64,000 nt of DNA from Gracilimonas sp031581265 (GTDB lineage: Bacteria > Bacteroidota > Rhodothermia > Balneolales > Balneolaceae), in assembly GCF_031581265.1 (NCBI RefSeq), contig NZ_JAVLBQ010000002.1, forward strand, positions 1-64,000. The letters run 5' to 3'. Both the position numbers and the translations under genes were made by a program. How positions within the stretch are numbered: the first letter of the stretch is position 1; each line of letters starts with the position of its first letter. Shown in pieces: positions 1 to 8,118 of this stretch. The notes beneath the pieces are model-generated. The model ran no database searches and was not told the origin of the DNA. It saw only the letters and a list, made by a program, of their open reading frames with translations.

Positions 1-417
1 GTTAGGGCGCGTCAGGCGCATTACTTTCTGTCAAAATATGTGGGCTTCCAGCCGGTGGTAATTTTTGGGTCAGGTAGCCGGTTCAGGTCGTTGGTGTGGG
101 TTGCCTCTTCTAAAGTTTTCCCAAGCGTCGGGGCGCCACGTGTTCGATTCTAAATTTTTTGGCTTTTAAAAGTGTGGCGCTTTGCCTCCTCTTCCATCCT
201 TCGCAGGCTTTTTCCCGTGCGCCTGTCGCTTATTTCCGGCATTTTTAGCTTGTAGGTCAGCGGTGGTTTTGCACGTTGTGTGGTTGGTATAGCTGTCTCG
301 CCCTAACAATGCGTTTCAAAGCGGACGCGGTCGAAGTTCGATCAAACTTGTTTCTAAGGAATTAATTTTGCTACTTCAACTAAATTATAATCCCCGCGCC
401 GTTTAAACGCTGGGTCG
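1..417 (+). other. ORF-less cassette at the left edge of an attC array
   Basis: The window opens with GTTAGGGCG, and CGCCCTAAC lies at 299-307, its exact complement. This is what the two ends of one integron cassette look like, because the first bases of a cassette pair with the R'' box of its own attC. No reading frame of useful length is present on either strand between them. The stretch is more GC-rich than the next cassette and contains several runs of T. It may be a non-coding cassette or carry a small RNA; nothing more can be said from sequence. Confidence 0.5.
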
Positions 418-424
418 TTATGCC
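299..424 (+). repeat. attC-like recombination site 1
   Basis: The left arm (CTAAC, then a GCGTTTCAAAGCGGACGCGG-type segment) pairs imperfectly with the right arm near 392-420 (CCCCGCGCCGTTTAAACGC, then GTCGTTATGCC). The arms carry the unpaired extra bases and roughly 65-base loop typical of attC sites. The R' box is GTTATGCC at 417-424, where the next cassette starts. The arm pairing is seen directly; naming it attC follows established integron structure. Confidence 0.6.
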
Positions 425-544
425 AATGTTGTGGCGCATTACGGATTAACAGAATGGAAACAATTGAACAACAAGATATATGGTAACTAGTTTCAATATA
501 CTCCAAGACATTTGTCATCACCAAAGGATAAATTTGTAGTAACT

Positions 545-1429
545 ATGAATCGTTTAACTTTTCTTACTTTACTAATACTTTTAATTACCTCATACTCATG
601 TAGTAGAGTTAAGATAGTAGAGCAGCCCTATAAACCAACTACTATTGATGAAAATGGATATGAATATCTTGTCCCCTCATCAATATTTTCACCCGTTGAA
701 ATTCCTGAAGAATTAAAGGATACTGTAGTTGTTTTTTTACAAGGTGGGCCTAGAAATTCTATATCCAAAAGCCAACTATTGAGTGTGGGCGTAGAGGATG
801 CTTTTACTAACTATAGTGTCGTTGGACTAAAACAATCACAAGTAGTAAACCAATCCGTCTTTGGTGCAACGACTAACTTAACATCCCAACAAGCTAAAGC
901 AGAAATTGATAGTACGATTAGGATTATTGACGAAGCTCTTGAAGCTCTTTATGAAAATCAACACTTCGTTGTAATTCTTGGTCATTCATATGGCGGACTT
1001 TTAGCCCAATATCATCTTATCAATGGACAAGAAACTGCTGATAAATATATTATGGCAGGTGTGCGAATCAGTTTTCCACAAAAAGCGAGAGAAGCCTATG
1101 AATCAGGAAAAGATTTTAAATATGTAGATGATGAATTAGTATATGTTGAGCCAGAAGAAGGTTTTGGTTCTATAGAAGTTTATCATGTTGCAAAATTGTT
1201 ACAACTCTCTGTTGCTTTGGATTACCAGGAATATTACACAAAGGAAATGCTGCAAAGATCGATGTTCTTGATGGGAGAAAACGATGAAGCAATCGGGCCT
1301 CCTTCAGAAAACGAAATTAACTATCTTTTGAAGAATGAAGTCCAATACATAATAGTTAAAGAAGGAGGTCATAGATCAATGATGGAACATCAATATTTTA
1401 AGAAGGTGAGAGATTTTATCCGAGAATAA
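545..1429 (+). CDS. alpha/beta-hydrolase fold lipoprotein (cassette gene)
   Basis: This is a 294-residue protein when started at the ATG at 545; an upstream TTG would add 11 polar residues ahead of the signal peptide and is less likely. Residues 1-19 form a lipoprotein signal ending in TSYSC, so the protein should be membrane anchored. The alpha/beta-hydrolase pattern is clear: an oxyanion-type LQGGP at 65-69, the nucleophile elbow GHSYGG with Ser148, Asp247 in GENDEAIG and His276 in EGGH. The substrate is unknown; an esterase or peptidase role is possible. It lies between two attC-like sites and is AT-rich compared with the housekeeping genes nearby, consistent with a mobile cassette cargo. 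Confidence 0.7.
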   Translation: MNRLTFLTLLILLITSYSCSRVKIVEQPYKPTTIDENGYEYLVPSSIFSPVEIPEELKDTVVVFLQGGPRNSISKSQLLSVGVEDAFTNYSVVGLKQSQVVNQSVFGATTNLTSQQAKAEIDSTIRIIDEALEALYENQHFVVILGHSYGGLLAQYHLINGQETADKYIMAGVRISFPQKAREAYESGKDFKYVDDELVYVEPEEGFGSIEVYHVAKLLQLSVALDYQEYYTKEMLQRSMFLMGENDEAIGPPSENEINYLLKNEVQYIIVKEGGHRSMMEHQYFKKVRDFIRE

Positions 1430-1537
1430 AGTTTACTATTTCGCTCATCTAAAATGAGCTTTTTAGAGATTTCTATAAGGAATGTTAAGTTGAAATCAGT
1501 TTAAATGATAACAATATTTTGGATTGAACTTTAAATA

Positions 1538-1577
1538 TAACGCGCCACAACATTGGCATAACCCGCGCTTATACCGC
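1538..1577 (+). repeat. collapsed attC-like junction 2
   Basis: Positions 1542-1562 are an exact 21-base inverted copy of 417-437, so they carry the R'' side expected for the cassette that starts at 417. Only about six bases later (1569-1577) comes TTATACCGC, which is complementary to GCGGTATAA at 1999-2007 and therefore marks the start of the next cassette. The hairpin stem and loop that normally separate these two boxes are missing, so this attC appears deleted in its centre. Confidence 0.5.
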
Positions 1578-1645
1578 TTATTTTGTAACAACGTCGTAGA
1601 TCTTTCGAATAAGTTTATCGACTTGATGAACTAATTCTATTTAAG

Positions 1646-1957
1646 ATGCTTAAAGACAAAGATAAAAGTAATACTTCAGAGAATACCTCTAAACTTGGAA
1701 ATAGTTTGCAAAATTATAACGAAACCAACTCAATAGACACAGAACCTGACAAACAAAATAACGAAACTTGGATTAATCTTGCCACAACAGGAGTTTTAAG
1801 TATATTTGCAAGCATAGCTTCTACTGGTTTTATTGCTGGAGTAGTTGAAACTATCTTTGACATTATGTTACCATTTGACAATCCTATAATACAGTTTTTA
1901 GCTTTGGTCTTAACAATAGCGTGGTGGAAAACGATAAGACACTGGGAGTCGAAATAA
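1646..1957 (+). CDS. small membrane protein of unknown function (cassette gene)
   Basis: This 103-residue protein has a polar, Asn/Thr/Ser-rich N-terminal part (about 1-43). It is followed by two hydrophobic segments, about 45-72 and 76-93, and a short basic tail, so a two-pass inner-membrane protein is likely. I do not recognise a family. It sits alone between attC-like junction 2 and attC-like site 3, as expected for a single-gene cassette, and has the same low GC as the hydrolase cassette. The ATG at 1646 is the only good start in frame. Small membrane proteins are common cargo of sedentary integrons; no function is assigned. Confidence 0.5.
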   Translation: MLKDKDKSNTSENTSKLGNSLQNYNETNSIDTEPDKQNNETWINLATTGVLSIFASIASTGFIAGVVETIFDIMLPFDNPIIQFLALVLTIAWWKTIRHWESK

Positions 1958-1998
1958 TATTTTGTCAAGTCTAACGAAAATCATGCCTATAAATCTAG

Positions 1999-2133
1999 GC
2001 GGTATAACCAGCGCATTAACTCGGACAGGCCTCGCCATTCCCTTGCCTCCCTTCCAGTTATTAGTTACTCTTTCATTTTGTCATTAATTCAACACGCTTG
2101 CGCCTGCCGGTTATGCGCAATGTCGTTAAGTGG
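1999..2133 (+). repeat. attC-like recombination site 3
   Basis: The left arm begins GCGGTATAACCAGCGCATTA and continues CTCGGACAGGC. The right arm GCCTGCCGGTTATGCGCAAT ends in GTCGTTAAGTGG. The two pair over the GCGCAT/ATGCGC and CAGGC/GCCTG blocks with extra unpaired bases on one side, the usual attC architecture. The R' box GTTAAG at 2125 opens the next cassette, whose own downstream site carries the complementary CACTTAAC at 2810. Confidence 0.6.
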
Positions 2134-2215
2134 CTCAATAAAGCTTCTCTCCTTTCGTTGAAATGTAAGTACATTGTAATTATATTATAGAATTGATTCA
2201 TACAATATCGAAACC

Positions 2216-2473
2216 ATGAAAACAAAAATAATTCGTATTGGGAATTCCCAAGGGGTTCGAATTCCAAAACCCCTGATTGAAGAAAGTGGAATTACTGAAG
2301 AAATCGAGATGATTCTCAGAGACAATGAAATTGTTCTTCGTTCTGCTGAAACAATCCGAAAAGATTGGGAGGCGTCCTTCGAAAAAATGGCTGAACAAGG
2401 TGATGATGTCTTGTTGGATCAAGAAGAAATTGAAAAATCATCCGATTGGGATGAAACTGAGTGGACATGGTAA
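2216..2473 (+). CDS. AbrB/MazE-family antitoxin
   Basis: This is an 85-residue protein. The N-terminal half has the swapped-hairpin AbrB/MazE signature (KIIRIGNSQGVRIPKPLIEE, then EIEMILRDNEIVLR). This fold binds the operator as a dimer. The acidic C-terminal half (about 50-85) is the segment that normally wraps the toxin. Its last codons overlap the next gene by 13 bases, so the two are translationally coupled, the usual order of antitoxin then toxin. Autoregulation by the complex is expected from the family, although I did not identify the operator. The pair is carried in an attC-bounded cassette. Confidence 0.8.
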   Translation: MKTKIIRIGNSQGVRIPKPLIEESGITEEIEMILRDNEIVLRSAETIRKDWEASFEKMAEQGDDVLLDQEEIEKSSDWDETEWTW

Positions 2474-2799
2474 AAATAAATCCGGTCCAAAGGTTTGATG
2501 TTCATCTGATTTCGCTTGATCCGACAAAAGGTTCTGAAATCAGGAAAACTCGTCCCTGTGTCATCATTTCTCCCGATGAAATGAATAAACATATCAGAAC
2601 CGTCATTATCGCACCGATGACTTCCACAATCAAAAATTATCCAACGCGGATAACGACTACATTTCAAGGCCAAAAAGGACAGATTGTTTTAGATCAAATT
2701 CGTACAGTAGATAAAAGCCGTTTGATCAAAAAACTTGGCGCAATCAGCAGTTCAGCCGAAGAGAAAATGCTTAGTGTCTTGCAAGAAATGTTTGCTTAG
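2461..2799 (+). CDS. MazF/PemK-family endoribonuclease toxin
   Basis: This 112-residue protein has the PemK/MazF order of motifs. The N-terminal RFDVHLISLDPTKGSEIRKT corresponds to the family's GDI...P..G.E..K.RP strand-loop, followed by RPCVIISP and later IIAPMTS. The Arg and Thr residues at these positions form the usual RNase active site. MazF toxins cleave single-stranded mRNA at short sequences, halting translation until the antitoxin is restored. The gene overlaps its antitoxin gene. In integron arrays toxin-antitoxin cassettes are thought to stabilise the array, which fits its position between attC-like sites 3 and 4. Confidence 0.85.
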   Translation: MDMVKINPVQRFDVHLISLDPTKGSEIRKTRPCVIISPDEMNKHIRTVIIAPMTSTIKNYPTRITTTFQGQKGQIVLDQIRTVDKSRLIKKLGAISSSAEEKMLSVLQEMFA

Positions 2800-2805
2800 T
2801 AGGTT

Positions 2806-2935
2806 CGCTCACTTAACCAGCGGCTCAAGCGGACTAGTTTGCGGTTCGGGACTTAAACAGATTTACTTGCCTCGCCGCTTAGCCGCCAAACCGTTTCAAG
2901 CGGATTTCGCAGCGGGGCTTGCCACTTAAACCAAA
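2806..2935 (+). repeat. degenerate attC-like site 4, end of the array
   Basis: CACTTAAC at 2810-2817 complements the start of the toxin-antitoxin cassette (GTTAAGTG at 2125). It is followed by a left arm with GCGGCTCAAGCGGA and TTTGCGG, which pairs imperfectly with CCGCCAAACCGTTTCAAGCGG around 2888-2908. A clean GTTRRRY box at the right end is not present; instead a second copy of the left box, GCCACTTAAAC, occurs near 2921-2931. This may be the eroded end of the array. Confidence 0.45.
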
Positions 2936-2945
2936 CATACAGATT

Positions 2946-3614
2946 ATGAGAAAGTTCATCTTTGCCACAATTGCTGTCTTGGTCAGTTTGCAATCAGCTA
3001 CCGTTCAAGCACAAAGTAGTGGTACAGAGACTGAGATTATTTTTGTAAAAGAGAAAGAGGAGGAAGCACGCCAACAGCTAAGGCGGATTTTGTCATCATA
3101 CGATCTCGATCCCTGGATCTTTACCCAAGAAGTCAAAATTGAAGTAGGAGCACAACCGTATAGTCATCCCATTCTAACGCTCAATACCGATTTTCTTGAC
3201 AGTGATGAACAACAAATGTCCATCTTCGTCCATGAACAAGCACACTGGTTTGTCAGTGAGTCCGTTCCGTATCGAGCACCGGAAAATGGAGAAGAGGTGG
3301 AAATTATTAAGGAACTTCAGCAACTCTATCCGAACGCACCCGTCTCTGACTATAGTACATTTTTACACCTTATTGTTGGCTGGATAGAGCTTGATGCAAT
3401 GGTTGAACTGGTAGGCGAAGAAAAAGCGCGGGAATTGCTTAAAAAGAAAATACAGCGACTCACAGACGAGCCACTTTCGCAGGTGGATCAGCGCTACAAA
3501 TGGTACAATATGCGAGTGCTCGAAGACACTCAAGAAATTGGGATGATACTGGCAAAGCATGACCTGATCATTACACCCGACAGGGGTTTGATCGTTGAGA
3601 CAAACGGAGAATGA
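2946..3614 (+). CDS. secreted protein with a HExxH putative metallopeptidase motif
   Basis: The ATG at 2946 gives a 222-residue protein with a Sec signal (residues 1-23, ending VQAQS). A TTG start at 2919 would put nine residues ahead of the signal and is less likely. In the middle, SIFVHEQAHWFVSE contains HEQAH, a HExxH zinc-binding and catalytic motif, and a downstream ELDAM helix could supply a further ligand. The rest does not match a peptidase family I can name. It begins immediately after the degenerate attC-like site and is followed 20 bases later by another exported protein, so the two may be co-transcribed. Periplasmic location and peptidase activity are inference. Confidence 0.5.
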   Translation: MRKFIFATIAVLVSLQSATVQAQSSGTETEIIFVKEKEEEARQQLRRILSSYDLDPWIFTQEVKIEVGAQPYSHPILTLNTDFLDSDEQQMSIFVHEQAHWFVSESVPYRAPENGEEVEIIKELQQLYPNAPVSDYSTFLHLIVGWIELDAMVELVGEEKARELLKKKIQRLTDEPLSQVDQRYKWYNMRVLEDTQEIGMILAKHDLIITPDRGLIVETNGE

Positions 3615-3634
3615 ACGATACAAAATGAATCTTT

Positions 3635-4267
3635 ATGAAACGATCTTTATGGTTAATTTTTCTAAGCACTCTTTTTCTATTCCAACCTTATGGAATAAAT
3701 AACCTACTAGCTCAGGCAAGCGAAGAAATCGAAGCTGTAGTTCTTTATCCTGTGATGAACACCACCTTCACTTGTGCTGAACATGCTGAAGGTGAGCTTA
3801 CTAATTTGGGAGATGCTTATGGTAGGGATTGCATGGTCATTAGAAATGATACCACAAGATTAAAAGGACATCGGATTCCAAGTTTGTTTAAAAATAACGG
3901 ACTGAATAATGAGGATTGGTTTGGTTGGGAAGTACCCGTTTTAGCCCCCTTCGATGGCACTGTGACATCCGTTAATATAAACGATTTAACAAATCAACCC
4001 GGAAAATTTCCGGATAGAACGGAATTAGAAGGCGCTTCAGAAATCAGATTTTCTTGTGAAAATGGTGTTCAGGTAGTCTATGCGCATATACGAAATCCGG
4101 ATGTAGAATCTGGTCAATCTGTCAAGTCTGGTCAAGAAGTTGCCCTAATTGGGAATAATGCTGTCTCAACGGCACCACATATTCATTTAGGGGCATGGAG
4201 AGACAAGACCCCCCTACAAATTCGGTTTGATTTACGAGCTTTGGGGAAAATCAGGGGTAAAAAATAA
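3635..4267 (+). CDS. M23/LytM-like exported protein, possibly inactive
   Basis: This 210-residue protein has a Sec signal (about 1-27, ending LLAQA). The C-terminal half resembles the duplicated hybrid/LytM fold: VLAPFDGTVTSV, then VVYAHI, GQSVKSGQEVALIGN and APHIHLGAW. APHIHLG carries the HxH half of the zinc site. The upstream HxxxD half usually seen in M23 peptidases is not evident; the nearest histidine, in LKGHRIP, lacks the aspartate. It may therefore be a non-catalytic peptidoglycan-binding relative. It lies 20 bases after the HExxH gene and probably shares its transcript. Confidence 0.6.
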   Translation: MKRSLWLIFLSTLFLFQPYGINNLLAQASEEIEAVVLYPVMNTTFTCAEHAEGELTNLGDAYGRDCMVIRNDTTRLKGHRIPSLFKNNGLNNEDWFGWEVPVLAPFDGTVTSVNINDLTNQPGKFPDRTELEGASEIRFSCENGVQVVYAHIRNPDVESGQSVKSGQEVALIGNNAVSTAPHIHLGAWRDKTPLQIRFDLRALGKIRGKK

Positions 4268-4770
4268 ACAAAATGGGATGCGGTATGGTGCTTTTGTCAA
4301 CAAAAGAAAAAGGAAACCGCTACCAGCATTACCTGTTTATGCATGGCAAAATCATTTAAGCCCAAGTCCATCCATCACCCTGCCTTTGCCGGCAGGCAGG
4401 CCCACTCTCATCTAATTATTCCCTTTTATCCTACTCATGCCGAGCGAAAAGATGGATTACTGGCTTCTAAAACTAGCCAAAAGTGGTTGTAGGATTTTGT
4501 ACTCTATTTTGACCTGATAAAGCCTGATCAAAGAAACGAGATTAAACTATGGAAAACTCAAATCGATCTTTCTGTCCATTGCTTATTAGCAGTTCAATTG
4601 ATTAGTGAACGACCAAGCAACCGACTTAACTATATTCCAGACTACCCTCCCCAACCATTCGTAAATTCTTGAAAATACCCTGAGAAAAGAAATTCGGTTC
4701 TGGATTCCCGTCTGCCGAATGCCTTTATTCTTAATTAATCTCTCTTCCATTTAACACAAATAAGGAATTT
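4268..4770 (+). other. intergenic region without recognisable genes
   Basis: About 500 bases carry no convincing coding frame. The only structure seen is a short hairpin near 4379-4397 (CTGCC, loop TTTGCC, GGCAG) without a following T-run. The promoter of the large exported protein downstream presumably lies in the last 150 bases, but no consensus is obvious. Confidence 0.5.
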
Positions 4771-7527
4771 ATGAATAGAATTACCCGCGGGTGGCAAATA
4801 TTCTTGCTTGCTTCCCTTACCATATTACTTGGAATCAATACAGAGGGCTATGCCCAGGCTCAGCTCGATGCTATGTTAGACGATGTGAATTACCGGGATA
4901 TCGGACCGACCCGACAAGGTGGCCGATATGTGGATTATGCCGTACCCAAACAAGATCATACCATTATCTACGCCGCCACCGGTTCCGGCGGACTGTGGAA
5001 ATCTGTGGACAACGGCTTTACCTGGAATCCTATTTTTGACCATGAAAGCGTGATTTCAATCGGTGACGTAGCTGTTGCTCCTACCAACCCTGATATTGTA
5101 TGGGTAGGTACTGGAGAGGCAAACAACTCGCGAAGCACCTACTACGGCGACGGTGTTTACAAATCCACCGATGCGGGTAAAACATGGACCAATATGGGGC
5201 TGCCGGAATCGCATCATATCGGCCGAATCTTGGTGCATCCGGAAAACCCGGACATCGTCTGGGTTGCAGCGCTGGGACATCTGTACTCCGAAAATCCCGA
5301 ACGAGGTGTTTATAAGTCAACCGACGGAGGCGAAAGCTGGAATAAAGTTTTAGACGTGGTTGTTGCTGGTAAAAATATCGGTGCTGTTGATATCGCTATC
5401 AATCCCGACAATCCTGATATCCTATTGGCGGCAACTTACGACAAGGTACGCCGGCCATGGACTTTCAATGAAGGCGGTCCCGGCAGCGGAATTTATAAGT
5501 CTACAGACGGAGGTGAAAACTGGAGAAAATTATCTAAAGGACTGCCCGGGGGGATGCTTGGACGGATCGGCATCGATTTTGCGCCCTCTAACCCGAATAT
5601 TATTTACGCCAACATTGAAAACGTCAATGTAAAAGGTATGAGCTACGATGAACGCCATCAGGCACTGCTGGAGGGGCGACCCGTTGAAGGTGACAACATC
5701 GGCGATCAGGTTTACCGCTCGGATGACATGGGCGAATCTTGGTATCTGACGCACGACCCTGAAGAAAATGTGGGTGGCGGCCCAGCCTACTACTACCAGC
5801 AAATGGGCGTTGATCCGCAGGACCCTGATCATGTGTACGTATTGGGCATTCGTATGTGGGAGACCACTGACGGAGGCAAGACTTGGGACCGCCCGTTTTT
5901 CTTTGGAGGCGACAACCACGCCATCTGGATCGATCCCGACAACCCTAAGCATATGATTCTGGGATACGACCACGGCATGGGAATCACGTATGACGGCGGA
6001 GATAACTGGTATCACCCCGATGAGAAGCCTTTGGCACAGTTCTATGCTATCGGTTTTGACATGGATTATCCCTACAACGTTTACGGCGGCACGCAAGACA
6101 ACGGCTCTCTTATGGGGCCCAATACCAAGCGCAGCGGCAACCCAATCCATCTGGAAGACTGGAAAAGAGTCGGTGGCGGTGACGGGATGTACCAAGAGGT
6201 CGACCCCAGCAACAGCCGGTACCTTTATAATGAATCACAGTTCGGCCCTCTCGTCCGACGTGACCTCAAGACCGGAGAGACTTCGAGTATCGCCTATCGA
6301 AACATTGACAGGAACACACGATGGAATTGGATGTCACCGATTCTGATATCTCCGCATAACTCAGATGTTATTTATCATGGCGGAAACGTGTTGGTTCGTT
6401 CCAATTACAGGGGGGAGACCTGGGAAGTGGTGAGCCCCGACCTCAGCAATGCTGACTCTGCCAAAATCGTGGGGACCGGGAACATACAGTATGCTACTAT
6501 CACCACCATCGACGAGTCTCCCCTCAGCGAAGGTGAACTCTGGGCAGGCACCGATGATGGCAATGTACAACTCAGCCGAGATGGCGGTGACAACTGGACC
6601 AAACTGAACGACATCATTCCCGGCAACCCTGAGTACTGGGTCAGCCGAGTCATCGCATCGCAGCATCACGAAGGAACAGCTTATGTAACCTACACCGGCC
6701 TTCGCCGTGATGATTTCCGGCCTTTTGTATACAAAACCACCGACTGGGGAGAATCGTGGACTGCAATCACCAACGGCCTGCCGGATAATGAGGCTGTTAA
6801 TGTAATTCGTGAAGACCATACTAACCCCAATCTTCTTTTTGTAGGAACCGACATGCATGTGTACGCTTCTTTGGACGGAGGCAACTCCTGGAATCGCATG
6901 AAGGGCGATATGCCTACCCAACCGGTGCATGATTTGAAAATCCATCCCCGGGAGAACGACCTGATTGTAGGTACCCATGGACGTGGCATGTTTATTACCG
7001 ATATCTCATGGCTGCAAGAGATGTCCCATGACATGATGAACAGCGACTTTCACTTATTCCCCATTGAGCCAACCTACCGTTGGGTAGACAACGGTGATAA
7101 CGCCGGAAGCTTTATTAACTTCAACGGCGAACCTGCTTCCGAGGATGTAGTGATCAACTACTACTTACGCGAAGAGCAGAATGACCCCGTCACGATTGGA
7201 GTATATAAGGCCGGACGTTTGATCTATGAATTTGAAGGTAAAGGTGAAGCAGGACTAAACACTGTAGAATGGGAGCAGGAATTTTGGGAGCGCGAACGCA
7301 CCGAAGAGGAAAAAGAGCAGATGCGCGAACGTGCAGAACGCCTCCGCGAATTCGGCTGGTCTGATGAACAGGTCCAGCAGTACCTGAGTCCCTCAAACCT
7401 CAATTACGTAACCGGCAATGTAGATACCGGCATCTTTACGATAACGGTGACCTCTAATGGGCAATCTGCCAGCAAGACAGCGGATATCCGCGAGGACCAC
7501 TGGTACGACGACTGGAACCGATACTGA
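4771..7527 (+). CDS. large exported BNR/sortilin (VPS10)-type beta-propeller protein
   Basis: This is a 918-residue protein with a Sec signal (about 1-29, GYAQAQ). The body is built of BNR/Asp-box repeats: VYKSTDAGKTW, VYKSTDGGESW, IYKSTDGGENW, VYRSDDMGESW, WETTDGGKTWD and later SRDGGDNW and SLDGGNSW. These mark the beta-turns of one or two seven- to ten-bladed propellers. The C-terminal part (about 750-918) is different, with a charged helix (ERTEEEKEQMRERAERLREF) and a last beta-rich segment. Such proteins in Bacteroidota-like genomes are often annotated as glycosyl hydrolases, but no glycosidase catalytic set is seen. A periplasmic or surface binding role is as likely. It is monocistronic with its own terminator. 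Confidence 0.8.
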   Translation: MNRITRGWQIFLLASLTILLGINTEGYAQAQLDAMLDDVNYRDIGPTRQGGRYVDYAVPKQDHTIIYAATGSGGLWKSVDNGFTWNPIFDHESVISIGDVAVAPTNPDIVWVGTGEANNSRSTYYGDGVYKSTDAGKTWTNMGLPESHHIGRILVHPENPDIVWVAALGHLYSENPERGVYKSTDGGESWNKVLDVVVAGKNIGAVDIAINPDNPDILLAATYDKVRRPWTFNEGGPGSGIYKSTDGGENWRKLSKGLPGGMLGRIGIDFAPSNPNIIYANIENVNVKGMSYDERHQALLEGRPVEGDNIGDQVYRSDDMGESWYLTHDPEENVGGGPAYYYQQMGVDPQDPDHVYVLGIRMWETTDGGKTWDRPFFFGGDNHAIWIDPDNPKHMILGYDHGMGITYDGGDNWYHPDEKPLAQFYAIGFDMDYPYNVYGGTQDNGSLMGPNTKRSGNPIHLEDWKRVGGGDGMYQEVDPSNSRYLYNESQFGPLVRRDLKTGETSSIAYRNIDRNTRWNWMSPILISPHNSDVIYHGGNVLVRSNYRGETWEVVSPDLSNADSAKIVGTGNIQYATITTIDESPLSEGELWAGTDDGNVQLSRDGGDNWTKLNDIIPGNPEYWVSRVIASQHHEGTAYVTYTGLRRDDFRPFVYKTTDWGESWTAITNGLPDNEAVNVIREDHTNPNLLFVGTDMHVYASLDGGNSWNRMKGDMPTQPVHDLKIHPRENDLIVGTHGRGMFITDISWLQEMSHDMMNSDFHLFPIEPTYRWVDNGDNAGSFINFNGEPASEDVVINYYLREEQNDPVTIGVYKAGRLIYEFEGKGEAGLNTVEWEQEFWERERTEEEKEQMRERAERLREFGWSDEQVQQYLSPSNLNYVTGNVDTGIFTITVTSNGQSASKTADIREDHWYDDWNRY

Positions 7528-7551
7528 TATTCGATTGATATCCAATCATTC

Positions 7552-7589
7552 AAGCCTCTCTTCTTTTGCTAGAAGGGGGGCTTTTTATT
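7552..7589 (+). terminator. intrinsic terminator of the BNR-repeat gene
   Basis: AAGCC...CTTCT pairs with AGAAG...GGCTT around a six-base loop, followed by CTTTTTATT. It lies 25 bases after the stop codon. Confidence 0.75.
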
Positions 7590-7642
7590 GCAAATCCGGA
7601 TAAGAACAAAGACGGCCTCTCCTCAGATATCTCACCACCACT

Positions 7643-7681
7643 AAAAAACAAAACCCCACTCTTCATTAAGAGCAGGGCTTT
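7643..7681 (-). terminator. intrinsic terminator of RNase P RNA
   Basis: Read on the minus strand, CCCTGCTCTT, a short loop, AAGAGTGGGG and then TTTTGTTTTTT form a GC-rich hairpin with a T-tract just after the 3' end of rnpB. Confidence 0.75.
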
Positions 7682-7691
7682 GATATAATTT

Positions 7692-8118
7692 CAAACAGGA
7701 AAGCCTGTAAGCCGGATTCTGTCGAGGGCGATCATTTATCTGGCGCATTCCACCCGATGGCGTCACGACAAGCGGCGTATACCATCTGCATGAACTTGCA
7801 CCCCGCGAGGTTTGCCGTGCCCCCGCAGTCACCCTTGGGGCGGTGAGCTCTTACCTCACCTTTTCACCCTTACTCCAACGCGGAGCGTTGAAAACTCCAA
7901 GCACCAAATATCAAATCCCAATGTTTAATTATTACATAAAATTTGGTCATTGGAATTTGTGACTTGAAATTTCTCAGCGCTCCGCGCTGAAGCGGTCTGT
8001 TTTCTGTTGCACTGTCTATCATCCCGCCATTCCTGACGGGAAGCCTCCCCTTCGCCGGCTAAGCCGAATCGGGGAGCACGGTACTTGTTGGTGTCCGGAC
8101 TTTCCTCCCAGCACATAA
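7692..8118 (-). ncRNA. rnpB: RNase P RNA, bacterial type A
   Basis: This is the catalytic RNA that trims the 5' leader of pre-tRNAs. On the minus strand the conserved blocks appear in order. They are GAGGAAAGTCCGGAC (P4 5' strand), ATAGACAGTGCAACAGAAA, GTAAGGGTGAAAAGGTG with GGTAAGAGCTCACC, then GGCAAACC, AGATAAATGATCG and the 3' strand ACAGAATCCGGCTTACAGGC. Ends are approximate by a few bases. The RNA is somewhat long because stem P12 is extended and capped by an approximately 80-base palindromic insert (see the separate entry). A terminator follows the 3' end. Confidence 0.93.
7893..7974 (-). repeat. palindromic repeat inserted in the P12 loop of rnpB
   Basis: Between the two halves of P12 (7876-7890 and 7975-7989, which pair with G-U exchanges) lies an AT-rich segment. 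Its ends are imperfect inverted copies: CAAGCACCAAAT...CCCAATG on the left and CATTGGAATTTGTGACTTG on the right. It has the look of a small MITE or an interspersed palindromic element, and its low GC contrasts with the surrounding RNA gene. RNase P types tolerate additions at P12, so the RNA is probably functional. Confidence 0.6.

Noticed and set aside
5530..6195. Long antisense frames (221 and 205 residues) opposite the BNR-repeat gene
   Set aside because: They are the reverse image of a GC-rich repetitive coding gene, show no family motif, and the plus-strand gene has clear Asp-box repeats.
7641..8116. Short frames across the RNase P region
   Set aside because: The sequence there is accounted for by the conserved blocks of rnpB and its terminator.
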